NCBI GenBank assembly: GCA_903829815.1
Contig: CAIKRR010000094.1
Location: 1-64,000, forward strand
Source: an uncultured Pseudomonadota bacterium
GTDB taxonomy: Bacteria; Pseudomonadota; Gammaproteobacteria; Burkholderiales; SG8-39
DNA: 64,000 nucleotides
Reading direction: 5' to 3'
Made by a program: the position numbers and the translations under genes. Shown here in pieces: positions 1 to 14,322 of the stretch. Position 1 is the first letter of the stretch. Each line of letters starts with the position of its first letter. A model generated the notes under the pieces. The model searched no databases. It saw only the letters and a program-made list of their open reading frames with translations, and was not told the DNA's origin.

Positions 1-455
1 CACGAGGTCGAGCAGCAGGCACACAGAATGCACTCGTAGAGCCCATCAAGCTCGGCACGATCTTCGGGTGACTGAAGCCGCTCGAGTTGCGGCGCCGGAT
101 CGTTGTTGATCAGGTACGGCTTGATCGAATGGTACTGCTTGAAGAACTGCGACATATCGACATAAAGGTCGCGGATCACTGGCAGACCCGGGAGCGGACG
201 CAGTTCGACCGGCTCCTTCAGATCGGCAACCTTGGTCACACAGGCCAAACCGTTCTTGCCGTTGATGTTCATCGCATCGGAGCCGCAGACGCCTTCGCGG
301 CAAGAGCGCCGGAACGAGAAACTGTCGTCCATCTCCTTGACCCGCACCAGCGCATCGAGCAGCATGCGATCGGAGTCTTCGAGCGGCACGTCGTACTCTT
401 TCATGTACGGCTTGGCGTCGTGGTCCGGGTCGTAGCGCTGAATCCGGATTTTCAT
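1..455 (-). CDS. sdhB: Succinate dehydrogenase iron-sulfur subunit, C-terminus cut by window edge
   Basis: Minus-strand translation from ATG at 455: MKIRIQRYDPDHDAKPYMKEYDV...SFRRSCREGVCGSDAMNINGKNGLACVTK; [2Fe-2S] Cys motif; directly downstream of sdhA. Confidence 0.93.
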   Translation of the reverse strand, partial: MKIRIQRYDPDHDAKPYMKEYDVPLEDSDRMLLDALVRVKEMDDSFSFRRSCREGVCGSDAMNINGKNGLACVTKVADLKEPVELRPLPGLPVIRDLYVDMSQFFKQYHSIKPYLINNDPAPQLERLQSPEDRAELDGLYECILCACCSTS

Positions 456-525
456 GGTCTCTCCTGGCCTGTCTTGACAGTAAGTTCGGGGGTTGCCGGT
501 GTCACCGGATGCGTCCTGACCGCAA

Positions 526-2289
526 TCAGTAGACGCGCGCCTTGGGTTCGAAGCTCTCGGCGGTCAGAGGCTTGAGCGTGACGCCTTTGTAGTCGAGCCG
601 ATCGCCGTCGCGATACCAGAGGCTGTGCTTGAGCCACTCCACGTCATTGCGCTCATGGAAGTCGGCACGATCGTGGGCCCCACGTGACTCCTTGCGAGCC
701 TCGGCCGAGACCATCGTTGCTCGCGCCACCTCGATCAGATTGAGCAGTTCGAGGGCCTCGATACGCGCCGTGTTGAAGACGCGTGACTTGTCCTTGATCT
801 CGAGATGCTGCGCACGTTCGTAGACCTCGCGAATCTTGGCCACACCCTCGGTGAGCGTATCGGGGAAACGGAAGACCCCGCAATGGAACTGCATCGTGCG
901 ACGCATGTCACGCGCAACCGATGCCGGATCCTCGCCACCCTTGCGGGTATCGAGCCGGTTCATCCGGTCCAAGGTGTAGTCGGCTGCATCAGCCGGCAGC
1001 TCGCGCTGGCCAGGATTGTTCTTCAGGAACTCGATCACGCGGTCGCCGGTGGCCTTGCCAAAGACCACCAGATCGGTGAGCGAATTCGTTCCCAGGCGAT
1101 TGGCACCGTGCACCGAGGCGCACGCCACCTCGCCGGCGGCGTAGAAGCCGGGGACGATGGTGTTGGGTCCGTTGGCCCCGGGCACAACCACCTCGCCATA
1201 GTAGTTGGTCGGGATGCCACCCATCTGGTAATGAACCGTAGGCACTACAGGGATGGGATCACGCACCGGGTCGACATTGGCAAACTTGCGCGCAATCTCG
1301 CGAATGCCCGGCAGACGCTTCTCGATCGTCTCCAGCCCAAGGTGATCGAGCTTCAGCAGCACGTAGTCGGCATCCTTGCCGGCGCCCCGCCCTTCCTTGA
1401 TCTCGGTGGCCATGGCACGCGCCACGACGTCGCGCGAAGCAAGATCCTTCATGTTGGGCGCATAGCGCTCCATGAATCGCTCGCCATCCTTGTTGAGCAG
1501 GTAACCACCCTCGCCGCGCACGCCCTCGGTAATGAGCACGCCGGCTCCGGCCACGCCCGTCGGATGGAATTGCCAGAATTCCATGTCCTCCAGGGGCAAC
1601 CCGGCGCGCGCTGCGATACCCAGTCCGTCGCCGGTATTGATGAAGGCGTTGGTGGTGGAGGCATAGATACGACCGGCACCACCGGTCGCAAACAGGGTTG
1701 CCCGTGCCTGCAGGATCGAGATCTCGCCGGTCTCCATCTCCATGGCAGTCACGCCCAGCACATTGCCCTGGGCATCACGAATGAGGTCAAGAGCCATCCA
1801 CTCGACGTAGAACTGGGTGTTGGCGCGCACGTTGCGCTGGTAGAGCGTGTGCAGCATGGCATGGCCGGATCGGTCGGCTGCGCAGCAGGACCGCTGCACC
1901 GGCTTTTCACCAAAATTCGACGAATGCCCGCCGAACGGGCGCTGGTAGATCGTCCCGTCGTCGTTGCGATCGAACGGCATGCCGAAGTGCTCAAGCTCGA
2001 TGATGGCCTGGGGTGCTTCGCGGCAGAGGAACTCGATCGCGTCCTGGTCACCCAGGTAATCGGAGCCCTTCACCGTGTCGTACATGTGCCAGAGCCAGGA
2101 GTCTTCGCCCATATTGCCCAGCGCCGCACCAATGCCGCCTTGCGCTGCTACGGTGTGGGAACGCGTCGGGAAGACCTTGCTGAGCACGGCCACCTTGAGG
2201 CCCGCTTCGGCCAGTTGCAGCGCGGCGCGCAGGCCCGCTCCACCTGCCCCGACCACGACTGCATCGTACTGCCGACGAGAGATCGCCAT
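526..2289 (-). CDS. sdhA: Succinate dehydrogenase flavoprotein subunit
   Basis: [33 protein letters not shown]-binding and HTVAAQGGI motifs. The listed ORF is longer; this start fits the family. Confidence 0.96.
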   Translation of the reverse strand: MAISRRQYDAVVVGAGGAGLRAALQLAEAGLKVAVLSKVFPTRSHTVAAQGGIGAALGNMGEDSWLWHMYDTVKGSDYLGDQDAIEFLCREAPQAIIELEHFGMPFDRNDDGTIYQRPFGGHSSNFGEKPVQRSCCAADRSGHAMLHTLYQRNVRANTQFYVEWMALDLIRDAQGNVLGVTAMEMETGEISILQARATLFATGGAGRIYASTTNAFINTGDGLGIAARAGLPLEDMEFWQFHPTGVAGAGVLITEGVRGEGGYLLNKDGERFMERYAPNMKDLASRDVVARAMATEIKEGRGAGKDADYVLLKLDHLGLETIEKRLPGIREIARKFANVDPVRDPIPVVPTVHYQMGGIPTNYYGEVVVPGANGPNTIVPGFYAAGEVACASVHGANRLGTNSLTDLVVFGKATGDRVIEFLKNNPGQRELPADAADYTLDRMNRLDTRKGGEDPASVARDMRRTMQFHCGVFRFPDTLTEGVAKIREVYERAQHLEIKDKSRVFNTARIEALELLNLIEVARATMVSAEARKESRGAHDRADFHERNDVEWLKHSLWYRDGDRLDYKGVTLKPLTAESFEPKARVY

Positions 2290-2294
2290 TTGAA

Positions 2295-2642
2295 TCAGGC
2301 CCTCCAGAGAATCTGAACCGACCAGGCGGCAAGCCCGAGCAGTGCGAAGATGACAAGCCCGTGGGCCACCAACCGTGCCGCGGTCGGTTTGATGTAATCC
2401 ATGATGATGTCGCGCACACCCACCCATGCGTGGTAGCACAGGCTCAACCAGAACAGCAGGGTCGCCAGGCGCATCCATACCGGCACGAACATGCCATGCC
2501 AGGTGGCGTAATCGCCTGGCCGAACCACGATCAGCAGGGTCAGAAAGACGACGGTGTAGACCGCCATGGCACAGGCGGTAACGCGCTGTGCCAGCCAGGA
2601 ACTGAAACCGTAATGGGCACCTGTAATGACGCGGTTCACCAT
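2295..2642 (-). CDS. sdhD: Succinate dehydrogenase membrane anchor subunit
   Basis: 115 aa hydrophobic protein between sdhC and sdhA; SdhD-like ([14 protein letters not shown]...[17 protein letters not shown]). Confidence 0.9.
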   Translation of the reverse strand: MVNRVITGAHYGFSSWLAQRVTACAMAVYTVVFLTLLIVVRPGDYATWHGMFVPVWMRLATLLFWLSLCYHAWVGVRDIIMDYIKPTAARLVAHGLVIFALLGLAAWSVQILWRA

Positions 2643-3031
2643 ACCAGCATCGCTCCGAGAATCAGGGTGAGAAGGAGGCTCACGACAAAGACGACGCCGC
2701 TCGAGCGACGCGCCTGCGCCAGTTCGATGCCGACATGCATGTCAAGCAGCAAGAAGCGGATACCCGCACAGAAGTGGTGCATGAAGGCCCACAGAAGGCC
2801 GGTCATGAGGAGCTTCACGAAACCACCGCCCAGCACGCTACGCGCCCAGTCGTAGCCTTCGGCGCTCGCCATGCTGCTGTCAAAAAGCCAGAGCAGCAGC
2901 CAGAGCATCATGAAGAGGCCCAGACCGCTTATGCGGTGAAAGATCGACACCAGGCCCGGGAGAGGCAGATTGCCTGGGCTGACGTTGTACCAGGGGGCGT
3001 AGCGCTTGGGGCGTGAGTTGTTATCGGCCAT
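2636..3031 (-). CDS. sdhC: Succinate dehydrogenase cytochrome b556 subunit
   Basis: [34 protein letters not shown]; SdhC signature HRxSG; overlaps sdhD. Confidence 0.93.
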   Translation of the reverse strand: MADNNSRPKRYAPWYNVSPGNLPLPGLVSIFHRISGLGLFMMLWLLLWLFDSSMASAEGYDWARSVLGGGFVKLLMTGLLWAFMHHFCAGIRFLLLDMHVGIELAQARRSSGVVFVVSLLLTLILGAMLVW

Positions 3032-3129
3032 GTGCGGGCTATCGTGTTGAACCTTCTTTGACTGGGACGCTCTGCCGACTTCGGGTGCGACTGCAAACCC
3101 TCGCTGTACCCATGTCGGACTGGCCTCGA

Positions 3130-3135
3130 ATTATA
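3130..3135 (-). promoter_or_regulatory. Candidate sigma70 -10 box (TATAAT) for the sdhCDAB operon
   Basis: Minus strand reads CGCGCTATAATTCGAGG about 100 nt upstream of the sdhC start; -35 not clear. Confidence 0.4.
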
Positions 3136-3402
3136 GCGCGGAGATGGTGTGTTGCAGCATGTCGACCCAAGCAATGTGAACAATGTGCGCAACGGGACCT
3201 GGCGGCTCGATGACCGAGTGCACGCCTTGCACGCCGTGCGCGATCTCCACAAACACCCGAACGTCCTGCGAGGACGGCACGACATGCCATCGCCGCCTGC
3301 ATCTGCCCGCCATTGACGGGGAAGCGTGCCCGCACTAAACTCGTGGGTTGTCTTTCGTGAAGTTTCAATCCGCCTTATTACCGTTTCAGTCCGGAGTCCA
3401 GC

Positions 3403-4392
3403 ATGGCCAAATCCCCAATGCGCGTTGCAGTGACCGGTGCAGCCGGCCAGATCGGCTACAGCCTTCTTTTCCGGATTGCCAATGGCGACATGCTGGGCAA
3501 GGACCAGCCGGTCGTTCTGCAACTGCTCGAGATCCCCGATGAGCGTGCGCAGAAGGCCTTGAAGGGTGTGATGATGGAACTCGATGACTGCGCCTTCCCG
3601 CTGCTCGCGGGCATGGTGGCAGCGAGCGACCCGATGGTGGCCTTCAATGATGCTGATTGTGCACTTCTCGTGGGCGCACGCCCGCGCGGTCCGGGCATGG
3701 AACGCAAGGACCTGCTCTCGGCCAACGCACAGATCTTCACCGCTCAAGGCAAGGCCCTTGATGCAGTGGCCAGTCGCTCGGTGAAGGTGCTCGTGGTGGG
3801 CAACCCGGCCAACACCAATGCCTACATTGCGATGAAGAGCGCGCCGAGCCTGCCGCAGAAGAACTTCACGGCGATGCTGCGCCTGGACCACAACCGCGCT
3901 CTTTCCCAACTCGCCACGAAGATGGGACGCGATGTCGCCTCGATCGAGCGCCTGGTGGTCTGGGGCAATCACTCGCCCACCATGTACCCGGACTATCGCT
4001 TTGCCACTTCGGGCGCCCAGTCGGTGGCAAGCCTGATCAACGACACCGCCTGGAACAAGGACCTGTTCATTCCCACCGTGGGCAAGCGTGGCGCAGCCAT
4101 CATCGAGGCGCGCGGCCTGTCATCGGCGGCTTCGGCGGCCAATGCCGCGATCGATCACATGCATGACTGGGTGCTCGGCACCGGTGGCAAGTGGGTCACG
4201 ATGGGCATCCCCTCTGACGGTGCCTACGGCATCCCGAAAGAGGTCATCTACGGTTTTCCGGTCACCTGCGCCAATGGCGAGTACACCATGGTGCGTGATC
4301 TGGAAGTGGACGCCTTCAGCCGCGAGCGCATGGATTTCACCTTGAAGGAACTGCTCGAAGAGCAGGACGGCGTACGTCACCTGCTGGGCTGA
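3403..4392 (+). CDS. mdh: Malate dehydrogenase
   Basis: [37 protein letters not shown]; proteobacterial MDH. Confidence 0.97.
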   Translation: MAKSPMRVAVTGAAGQIGYSLLFRIANGDMLGKDQPVVLQLLEIPDERAQKALKGVMMELDDCAFPLLAGMVAASDPMVAFNDADCALLVGARPRGPGMERKDLLSANAQIFTAQGKALDAVASRSVKVLVVGNPANTNAYIAMKSAPSLPQKNFTAMLRLDHNRALSQLATKMGRDVASIERLVVWGNHSPTMYPDYRFATSGAQSVASLINDTAWNKDLFIPTVGKRGAAIIEARGLSSAASAANAAIDHMHDWVLGTGGKWVTMGIPSDGAYGIPKEVIYGFPVTCANGEYTMVRDLEVDAFSRERMDFTLKELLEEQDGVRHLLG

Positions 4393-4521
4393 ACCAGACG
4401 CACCGGACTCGATACCGCAGGTGAAGGCAGCGAGTCCGATGCCAGCGCGCAGGACCGAGCACCCCGTCATATGCCGGTGATCAATCGTTTGATCGCCACA
4501 GCCCTACCGGAGCGAGTCCCG

Positions 4522-5415
4522 ATGACTGCAAGCCTCACCCCTGGCGCACGGTTTCGCGCCGCTGTCCGCGAAGAGCAACCCCTGCAGATCGTCGGCACCA
4601 TCAACGCCTACCATGCGTTGATGGCGCGCTCGGCCGGATACCGCGCCCTCTATCTCTCGGGTGGAGGGGTCGCCGCCGGATCACTGGGTTTGCCCGATCT
4701 GGGCATCAGCAATCTGGATGATGTGCTCACCGACATCCGCCGCATCACCGATGTCTGCGACCTGCCCTTGCTGGTCGATGCAGACACCGGCTTTGGCGCA
4801 AGTGCCTTCAACATCGCACGAACCGTTCGCTCTTTCATCAAGTTCGGTGCAGCCGCGATGCACATCGAAGACCAGGTCGGTGCGAAGCGTTGCGGCCACC
4901 GTCCGGGCAAGGAAATCGTCTCTCAGGACGAAATGGTCGATCGCATTCGCGCCGCGGCCGACGCGCGGACCGACCCCGATTTCGTGATCATGGCGCGTAC
5001 CGACGCGCTGGCGGTCGAGGGCATCGAGAGCGCTATCGATCGCGCCTGTGCCTGCGTCGAAGCTGGTGCCGACATGATCTTCGCCGAAGCGGTCACCGAA
5101 CTGTCGCAGTACAAGCGCTTTGCCGCAGCCGTCAAGGTGCCGATCCTTGCCAACATCACCGAATTTGGCAAGACCCCGATCTGGACCATCGACGAACTGC
5201 GCGCGGTCGACGTCTCGATGGTGCTCTACCCGCTGTCGGCCTTCCGGGCGATGAACGCTGCCGCCCTGCGCGTGTTCCAGACCATCCGTCGCGATGGCAC
5301 CCAGGCTGCCGTGATCGACACGATGCAAAATCGCGACGATCTGTACGCGCAACTCGGCTACCACCACTTCGAGCAGCACCTCGACGCCCTGTTTGCGAAG
5401 AAGAAGGCGGGCTGA
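4522..5415 (+). CDS. prpB: 2-methylisocitrate lyase
   Basis: [71 protein letters not shown] active-site motif. ORF could start at 4471. Confidence 0.94.
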   Translation: MTASLTPGARFRAAVREEQPLQIVGTINAYHALMARSAGYRALYLSGGGVAAGSLGLPDLGISNLDDVLTDIRRITDVCDLPLLVDADTGFGASAFNIARTVRSFIKFGAAAMHIEDQVGAKRCGHRPGKEIVSQDEMVDRIRAAADARTDPDFVIMARTDALAVEGIESAIDRACACVEAGADMIFAEAVTELSQYKRFAAAVKVPILANITEFGKTPIWTIDELRAVDVSMVLYPLSAFRAMNAAALRVFQTIRRDGTQAAVIDTMQNRDDLYAQLGYHHFEQHLDALFAKKKAG

Positions 5416-5473
5416 ACACACCCGACCCGGCGTGCTCTGGCGCCCGGCGGCCCCCAAAGCCAAGGAGAAACCC

Positions 5474-6631
5474 ATGAACGACGCACCCGCCGCACCGGGC
5501 CCCAAGGTGAAGAAGTCAGTTGCGCTGTCCGGGGTGCCCGCGGGCAATACCGCGCTGTGCACCGTGGGCCGTACCGGCAACGACCTGCACTACCGGGGCT
5601 ACGACATTCTCGACTTCGCCGACAGCGCCGAATTCGAGGAAGTAGCCCATCTGCTCATCCACGGCCGGCTTCCCAACAAGGCCGAACTGGTCAACTACAA
5701 GGCACGCCTTCGCGCCATGCGCGGCCTGCCGGCAGCCGTACGCGCTGTGCTCGAGTGCCTGCCCGCCTCGGCCCACCCGATGGATGTGCTGCGCACCGGC
5801 TGCTCGGTCCTGGGCTGCGTGCTGCCCGAGAAGGAAGACCACAACCTGCCCGGTGCGCGCGACATTGCCGATCGTCTGATGGCCTCCTTCGGCTCGATGC
5901 TCCTCTACTGGTATCACTACAGCACCAACGGACGACGTATCGAGGTCGAGTCTGACGAGGACTCCATCGGCGGGCATTTCCTGCACCTTCTGCACGGCAC
6001 CCGCCCCACGGCATCCTGGGTGCGCGCGATGCACACCTCGCTCATCCTCTACGCCGAGCATGAGTTCAACGCATCCACCTTCACCTGCCGTGTCATCACT
6101 GGCACAGGGTCGGACATGTACTCCTCGATCGCCGGTGGTATCGGTGCACTTCGGGGCCCCAAGCACGGTGGCGCCAATGAGGTGGCCTTTGAAGTGCAAA
6201 GCCGCTACGAAGACCCCGACAGCGCCGAGGCCGATGCCATCCGGCGCATCGCCAATCGCGAGATCGTGATCGGCTTTGGCCACCCGGTCTACACGATCGG
6301 TGATCCGCGCAACAACGTGATCAAGGAAGTGGCCCGGCGGTTGAGCGCCGAGGTCGGTGACATGAAGCTCTTTGACATCGCCGAGCGCCTCGAGACCGTG
6401 ATGTGGCGCGAGAAGAAGATGTTTCCCAACCTCGACTGGTTCAGTGCCGTGTCCTACCACCGCATGGGCGTACCCACCGCGATGTTCACGCCGATCTTCG
6501 TGATCTCGCGCACGGCCGGCTGGTCGGCCCACGTGATCGAGCAGCGCATCGACGGCAAGATCATCCGGCCGAGCGCCAACTACACCGGCCCTGACAGCCG
6601 GCCCTGGATCCCCCTTGCCAAGCGCGCCTGA
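5474..6631 (+). CDS. prpC: 2-methylcitrate synthase
   Basis: [49 protein letters not shown]; position after prpB; RBS AAGGAG upstream of the ATG. Confidence 0.94.
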   Translation: MNDAPAAPGPKVKKSVALSGVPAGNTALCTVGRTGNDLHYRGYDILDFADSAEFEEVAHLLIHGRLPNKAELVNYKARLRAMRGLPAAVRAVLECLPASAHPMDVLRTGCSVLGCVLPEKEDHNLPGARDIADRLMASFGSMLLYWYHYSTNGRRIEVESDEDSIGGHFLHLLHGTRPTASWVRAMHTSLILYAEHEFNASTFTCRVITGTGSDMYSSIAGGIGALRGPKHGGANEVAFEVQSRYEDPDSAEADAIRRIANREIVIGFGHPVYTIGDPRNNVIKEVARRLSAEVGDMKLFDIAERLETVMWREKKMFPNLDWFSAVSYHRMGVPTAMFTPIFVISRTAGWSAHVIEQRIDGKIIRPSANYTGPDSRPWIPLAKRA

Positions 6632-6689
6632 GCGCCCTGCAAACGCAGCCGTTTCCCCACTCCGACTTCTCACCCCTGAAGGTCCATCG

Positions 6690-8132
6690 ATGAGCGCTCA
6701 CATCAGCAACGTCCGACCGAAACCCGACAAGGTGCTGGTCGATATCGCCCAATACGCTGCCAAGGCAGAGATCAAGAGCGCCGAGGCCTATCGCACTGCG
6801 CGGCTCTGTCTGATGGATACGCTGGGCTGTGGCTTCGAGGCGCTGAGCTATCCGGCCTGCACGAAACTCATGGGGCCCGTTGTTCCCGGCACCATCGTGC
6901 CCAACGGGGCGCGGGTGCCCGGCACCTCGTTTCAGCTCGATCCGATCCAGGCCGCGTTCAACATCGGCACGATGATTCGCTGGCTCGATTTCAACGACAC
7001 CTGGCTTGCTGCCGAATGGGGTCACCCCTCGGACAACCTCGGTGGCATCCTGGCGACGGCCGACTGGCTCTCGCGTGTCGCGGTGTCGCAAGGCAAGAAG
7101 CCCCTGGTGATGCGCGATGTGCTCACCGCGATGATCAAGGCACACGAGATCCAGGGCGTGATTGCGCTTGAGAACTCGTTCAACCGTGTCGGTCTCGATC
7201 ATGTCGTGCTGGTGAAGGTGGCATCCACCGCCGTCATCGCCAACATGCTCGGCCTCTCGCAGGACGAGATCATCAACGCCCTGTCGCTTGCCTGGGTCGA
7301 TGGGCAGAGCCTGCGCACCTACCGGCACGCCCCCAACACCGGCTCGCGCAAGTCCTGGGCAGCCGGTGACGCAACGAGCCGCGCCGTACGCCTTGCGCTG
7401 ATGGCAGCCAAGGGCGAGATGGGCTACCCCTCGGTGCTGACCGCCAAGGGCTGGGGCTTCTACGACGTGAGCTTCAAGGGGCAGCCTTTCAAGTTCACCC
7501 GCAAATACGGCTCCTACGTGATGGAGAACGTGCTCTTCAAGATTTCGTACCCGGCCGAGTTCCACTCGCAGACGGCCGTCGAATGTGCAATGAGCCTCCA
7601 CCCCATCGTGCGTGACCGACTCGCCGATATCAAGAAGATCGTGATCCGCACCCATGAATCGGCGATCCGGATCATCGACAAGAAGGGCCCCTTGAGCAAC
7701 CCGGCCGACCGCGACCACTGCATCCAGTACATGGTTGCGGTGCCGCTGATCCACGGACGCCTCACTGCAGCCGACTATGAGGATTCGGTGGCCAACGATC
7801 CACGCATCGACAAACTGCGTGCAACGATGGAGTGCGTCGAAGACAAGAGCTTCTCGCGCGACTACCTCGACCCGGCGAAACGTTCGATTGCCAACGCCAT
7901 CACGGTGCACTTTCGCGATGGTTCCAAGACCGACGAAGTCGTGGTGGAATACCCGATTGGCCACCGTCGCCGTCGTGCCGATGGCATTCCGCTGCTTGAA
8001 GAAAAGTTCCGCATCAACCTTGCACGTCGCTTTCCGGCCAAGCAGGCCGAGACGCTGCTCGACCTGTGCATGCAGCAAAAGAAGCTCGAAGCGATGCCGG
8101 TGCAGCAGTTCGTCGACATGATGGTCATCTGA
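6690..8132 (+). CDS. prpD: 2-methylcitrate dehydratase (PrpD type)
   Basis: MmgE/PrpD family: [30 protein letters not shown]; PPxGHRRRR region; follows prpC. Confidence 0.94.
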   Translation: MSAHISNVRPKPDKVLVDIAQYAAKAEIKSAEAYRTARLCLMDTLGCGFEALSYPACTKLMGPVVPGTIVPNGARVPGTSFQLDPIQAAFNIGTMIRWLDFNDTWLAAEWGHPSDNLGGILATADWLSRVAVSQGKKPLVMRDVLTAMIKAHEIQGVIALENSFNRVGLDHVVLVKVASTAVIANMLGLSQDEIINALSLAWVDGQSLRTYRHAPNTGSRKSWAAGDATSRAVRLALMAAKGEMGYPSVLTAKGWGFYDVSFKGQPFKFTRKYGSYVMENVLFKISYPAEFHSQTAVECAMSLHPIVRDRLADIKKIVIRTHESAIRIIDKKGPLSNPADRDHCIQYMVAVPLIHGRLTAADYEDSVANDPRIDKLRATMECVEDKSFSRDYLDPAKRSIANAITVHFRDGSKTDEVVVEYPIGHRRRRADGIPLLEEKFRINLARRFPAKQAETLLDLCMQQKKLEAMPVQQFVDMMVI

Positions 8133-8207
8133 CAATTGTTCGGGGCGCTCTCGCCCACCTGCGGTCTTGCCCGCAAGGCATGACCGACTGATCCACTAGG
8201 AGTGTTC

Positions 8208-10910
<2,703 letters not shown>

Positions 10911-10931
10911 CCGAGCACACGTCCCTCTACC

Positions 10932-10958
10932 GCCGGCAGCCCCCTCGGGGGTTGCCGG
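10932..10958 (+). terminator. Hairpin after acnA; possible terminator without a T-tract
   Basis: CCGGCAGCCCCCTCGGGGGTTGCCGG stem-loop between acnA and the ArsC-like gene. Confidence 0.45.
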
Positions 10959-10977
10959 CATACTGCGCACAACACGC

Positions 10978-11328
10978 ATGTCGACCACGATCTACGGCAT
11001 CAAGAACTGCAGCACGATGAAGAAGGCTTTCGACTGGCTCGAGGCCCACCACATCGAGTACCGCTTCCACGACTACAAGCGTGAGGGCATCGACGCCGCC
11101 ACCTTGCAGCGCTGGTGCACGACGCTCGGATCAGCGATGCTCGTCAACACCCGCGGCACCACCTGGCGCAAGCTCAGTCCCACCCAGCAGGCCCTTGCGG
11201 GTGATGCCGATGCCATCGGGCTGATGCAGACCTACCCCAGCCTCATCAAGCGCCCGGTACTTGACCATGACGGCTCGCTCCTCGCAGGCTTCTCGCCCGA
11301 TGCCTGGGCAAAGGCCCTGCTCGCCTGA
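10978..11328 (+). CDS. ArsC/Spx-family thioredoxin-fold reductase (YffB-like)
   Basis: MSTTIYGIKNCSTMKKAFDWLEAHHIEYRFHDYKREGID...LIKRPVLDHDG. Confidence 0.88.
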   Translation: MSTTIYGIKNCSTMKKAFDWLEAHHIEYRFHDYKREGIDAATLQRWCTTLGSAMLVNTRGTTWRKLSPTQQALAGDADAIGLMQTYPSLIKRPVLDHDGSLLAGFSPDAWAKALLA

Positions 11329-11360
11329 GGCTTTGGGCCACTGAGCCCTTGAAGACCCGC

Positions 11361-12359
11361 TCAGGATTTCTCGCCCACCTGCAGTCCCAGAGTCTTGACC
11401 TGCGCCCCGGTACGCTCCACCTCGACACGGATGCGCTCTGACAGTTCGGCAGGCGTACTGGTACGCACTTCGTTACGCTGGCCGTACATGGCCTCGCCAT
11501 AGGCTCGACCGCGCGTGACCCGCGCAAGATCGGCACTGATGCGCTCGACAAGACCCGGCGGCGTGGCGCGCGGTGCAAAGACGCCGATCCAGGTCACGAC
11601 CTCCATGCCCTTGAAGCCGGCTTCGTCAATGGTTGGAATCTCGGGCATGTGTGGTGAACGTTCGGCTGAACCGACCGCGATCGGCACGAGTCGGCCGTCA
11701 CGCATGAAAGGCAAGGCACTGGAGAGCGCACCAAAGGAGAGCGCGACACGCCCGGCCATGACGTCCTGGAGGGCGGCTGCCGCCCCTTTGTAAGGAATGT
11801 GGTTGAGCCGGATACCGGCCTGACGCTGGAACCGCTCCCACGAGAGGTGATGCACCCCGCCAATGCCGTTGGTACTGTATTCGAGCACACCAGGGCGTGC
11901 GCGGGCCTGCGCGACCAGATCGGCCACCGAGCGGATACCTGAATCGCTGCTTGCCACCATGACATAGGTGAAACCGCCCACCAGACCCACCGGCGCCAGG
12001 TCACGCACAGGACTGAAGGTCATGCGCTCCAGGAAGAAGGGAACGCTCACGATGGCACCGTCATCGCTCACCAGCAGCGTATGCCCATCGGGGCTTGCCT
12101 TCACAACCGCTTCGGCCGCGATCTGCGCCGAAGCACCGGTCTTGTTCTCGACCAGAACATTCTGGCCCCACAGATCGGACAAGCCCTTGGCGAGAAGTCG
12201 CGTGGTGATGTCAACACCACCACCGGGCGGGTAACCCAGCACGAAGCGCACCGGATGGTCGGGAAACCGGGATACGCTCTGGGCGACGCTCGACTTCATG
12301 ATGAGCAGCCCCAGCATCACGGACATCGCGAGACAGACCATCCTCTGGCCTGCTCTCAT
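11361..12359 (-). CDS. Tripartite tricarboxylate transporter substrate-binding protein (Bug/TctC family)
   Basis: Signal peptide then RFPDHPVRFVLGYPPGGGVDITTRLLAKGLSDLWGQNVLVENKTGA; LNHIPYKGAAAALQDVMAG. Confidence 0.93.
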   Translation of the reverse strand: MRAGQRMVCLAMSVMLGLLIMKSSVAQSVSRFPDHPVRFVLGYPPGGGVDITTRLLAKGLSDLWGQNVLVENKTGASAQIAAEAVVKASPDGHTLLVSDDGAIVSVPFFLERMTFSPVRDLAPVGLVGGFTYVMVASSDSGIRSVADLVAQARARPGVLEYSTNGIGGVHHLSWERFQRQAGIRLNHIPYKGAAAALQDVMAGRVALSFGALSSALPFMRDGRLVPIAVGSAERSPHMPEIPTIDEAGFKGMEVVTWIGVFAPRATPPGLVERISADLARVTRGRAYGEAMYGQRNEVRTSTPAELSERIRVEVERTGAQVKTLGLQVGEKS

Positions 12360-12579
12360 CCATCGGCGCCACGACTCATCGCCCGTGCGGCCGCCGGCCG
12401 TGCGCGCACTGGCAGCAGGGGGAAAGCCTCGATCGGCAGGACGTTTGAATGCACACGGCCACTTGAGCACTGTAGTCTCCCGAATTGCCTGGGTTCATCA
12501 TCTGACGGATGGCGAACAGAATAACCGATCAAAGCGCGTGCATCGGGTTGGAATCGATGCCACAAGGAGGACGTCTGCC

Positions 12580-13791
12580 ATGCCAACCGAGTCGATGAGC
12601 CCAAGCTTGGGCACTGGCGCAATCTATCGCCAACGACTGCGTCGCCATCCCAGCGTGCAGCACCTGCGCGCCGCAGCCCAGGCGCGCCTGCCCGGCTTTG
12701 CCTTCGATTCAGGCGATGGTGGGGCGGGCGTCGATCGGGGCATCGTGCGCAACAACACCGCACTCGATGCCATGACCCTGGTACCCCGCTACGGCGAGGT
12801 CACCGAACTGCCACCGGCCGATACCGTGCTCTTCGGCCAAGCCCAGAGTCTGCCCATCGGCATCGCCCCGATGGGGTCGCCAGGTGTGATCTGGCCTGGT
12901 GCCGATCGCATCATGGCCACGGCGGCCCAGCGCGCCGGCGTACCGTTCTGCCTCAGTACGGTCTCCGGCATCACCATCGAAGAAGCCGCCCGGCTCGCAC
13001 CCGAGAACCTCTGGGTGCAGATGTACCGATTCCCGAATAACGATCACGCCATCGGTTTCGACATGGTGGCTCGCGCCAGGGCCGCCGGCGCACGGGCGCT
13101 GATTCTCACCATGGACGTCCCGGTACGCACCACCCGGCCGCGCGAAGTGACGGCAGGCATCGCCTCACCGTTTCACTTCACCCCGCGCATGGTGGCTCAG
13201 GCACTGCGACATCCGTCCTATGTCCGCGCCTTCCTGCGCGAGGGCATACCGCGCTTTGCAAGCCTCATGCAGTACGCCCCACCGGGTGCTGGCATCAACG
13301 AAATGGCCCGATTCGCACAGCGGGAATTCACCGGCACCTTCAACTGGACCGAAGTAGCCCGCTACCGCGATCAGTGGGCGGGCCCGCTGGTGCTCAAAGG
13401 CATCCTGCACCCTGCCGATGCCGAGAAAGCGGTCGCACTGGGTGTCGATGCCATCCAGGTGTCGAACCATGGCGGACGCCAGATCGAAGGGCTGCCGGCA
13501 ACCATCGAGCAGTTGCCCGACCTTGTTGCGGCGGTCAATGGTCGAGCCCGCGTCCTCTTTGACAGCGGGGTCCGGGGCGGGCTCGATGTGGTGCGTGCCT
13601 TGAGTCTCGGGGCCGACTTCGTGTTCGCCGGCAAGGCCTTCCTTTGGAGCCTGGGCGCACTGGGAGAGTCAGGGCCTGCCCATGCGCTTGACCTCTTCGC
13701 TGACGAGATTCGTTCAACGATGGGGCAACTGGGCGTCACCCGGCTCGAGCAATTGCGCGATTGCACGAAAGGCAGGTCGCAATCGGTCTGA
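12580..13791 (+). CDS. FMN-dependent alpha-hydroxy-acid oxidase/dehydrogenase (LldD/GOX family)
   Basis: PIGIAPMGSPGVIWPGAD; LILTMDVPV; VSNHGGRQIEG; DSGVRGGLDVVRALSLGADFVFAGKAFL; AAGGAGG RBS before ATG 12580. Confidence 0.92.
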   Translation: MPTESMSPSLGTGAIYRQRLRRHPSVQHLRAAAQARLPGFAFDSGDGGAGVDRGIVRNNTALDAMTLVPRYGEVTELPPADTVLFGQAQSLPIGIAPMGSPGVIWPGADRIMATAAQRAGVPFCLSTVSGITIEEAARLAPENLWVQMYRFPNNDHAIGFDMVARARAAGARALILTMDVPVRTTRPREVTAGIASPFHFTPRMVAQALRHPSYVRAFLREGIPRFASLMQYAPPGAGINEMARFAQREFTGTFNWTEVARYRDQWAGPLVLKGILHPADAEKAVALGVDAIQVSNHGGRQIEGLPATIEQLPDLVAAVNGRARVLFDSGVRGGLDVVRALSLGADFVFAGKAFLWSLGALGESGPAHALDLFADEIRSTMGQLGVTRLEQLRDCTKGRSQSV

Positions 13792-13851
13792 GGTACGGAT
13801 AGGCGAGCGACCCGTTCCTCGTCCTGGGCCGCGCGACCTGGAAGTGCCAGT

Positions 13852-14289
13852 TCAGCCAGCAACCGCCCGGGCACCGGCCTGGGCAACGCGGCCGTCTTCA
13901 TGGCCTGCCGCACCCGATACGCCGATGCCGCCGACGATTGCGCCGCCGACGATGATGGGCACCCCACCATCGGCCACGCTCGCACCGAAGGTGAGAACCC
14001 GCAGTCCGATGCCGCCACCACCCACCGCATCTTCAAGGACCTTGGTCGGGCGTCGGAATTCCACGGCGGTGCGTGCCTTGTGCTCGGCAATCCGGGTACC
14101 GGACAACTGGGTGTTATCCAGTCGTGCCATCGCCACCAGATTGCCACCTGAATCGACGACGCAGATGGCCACCGCCCAGCCATTGGCCTGCGCCTCGGCC
14201 TCGGCGGCAGCAATCGCGGCACGCGCCAGGGCAAGCGAGATCGGGGCCCCGTAGGGGGTTGTGGGTGGCGGAGTCTGTGCGTTGCTCAT
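13852..14289 (-). CDS. GlcG/HbpS-family heme-binding-like protein
   Basis: ISLALARAAIAAAEAEAQANGWAVAICVVDSGGNLVAMARLDN...GGVPIIVGGAIVGGIGVSGA. Confidence 0.9.
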   Translation of the reverse strand: MSNAQTPPPTTPYGAPISLALARAAIAAAEAEAQANGWAVAICVVDSGGNLVAMARLDNTQLSGTRIAEHKARTAVEFRRPTKVLEDAVGGGGIGLRVLTFGASVADGGVPIIVGGAIVGGIGVSGAAGHEDGRVAQAGARAVAG

Positions 14290-14322
14290 CGAGTCATCCT
14301 TGGTCGAGTCGTTGAAAAGTGG

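Noticed and set aside
805-2316. 503-aa plus-strand ORF
   Set aside because: Antisense shadow of sdhA in the stop-poor frame
3039-3368. 109-aa minus-strand ORF (and 3131-3313) between sdhC and mdh
   Set aside because: Arg/Ala/Cys-rich low-information translation overlapping a likely promoter; no family recognised. Could be a decayed gene remnant, but unsupported
2928-3972. 347-aa minus-strand ORF spanning the mdh start
   Set aside because: Antisense to mdh and overlapping sdhC out of frame; not coding
6561-8135. 524-aa minus-strand ORF
   Set aside because: Antisense shadow of prpD
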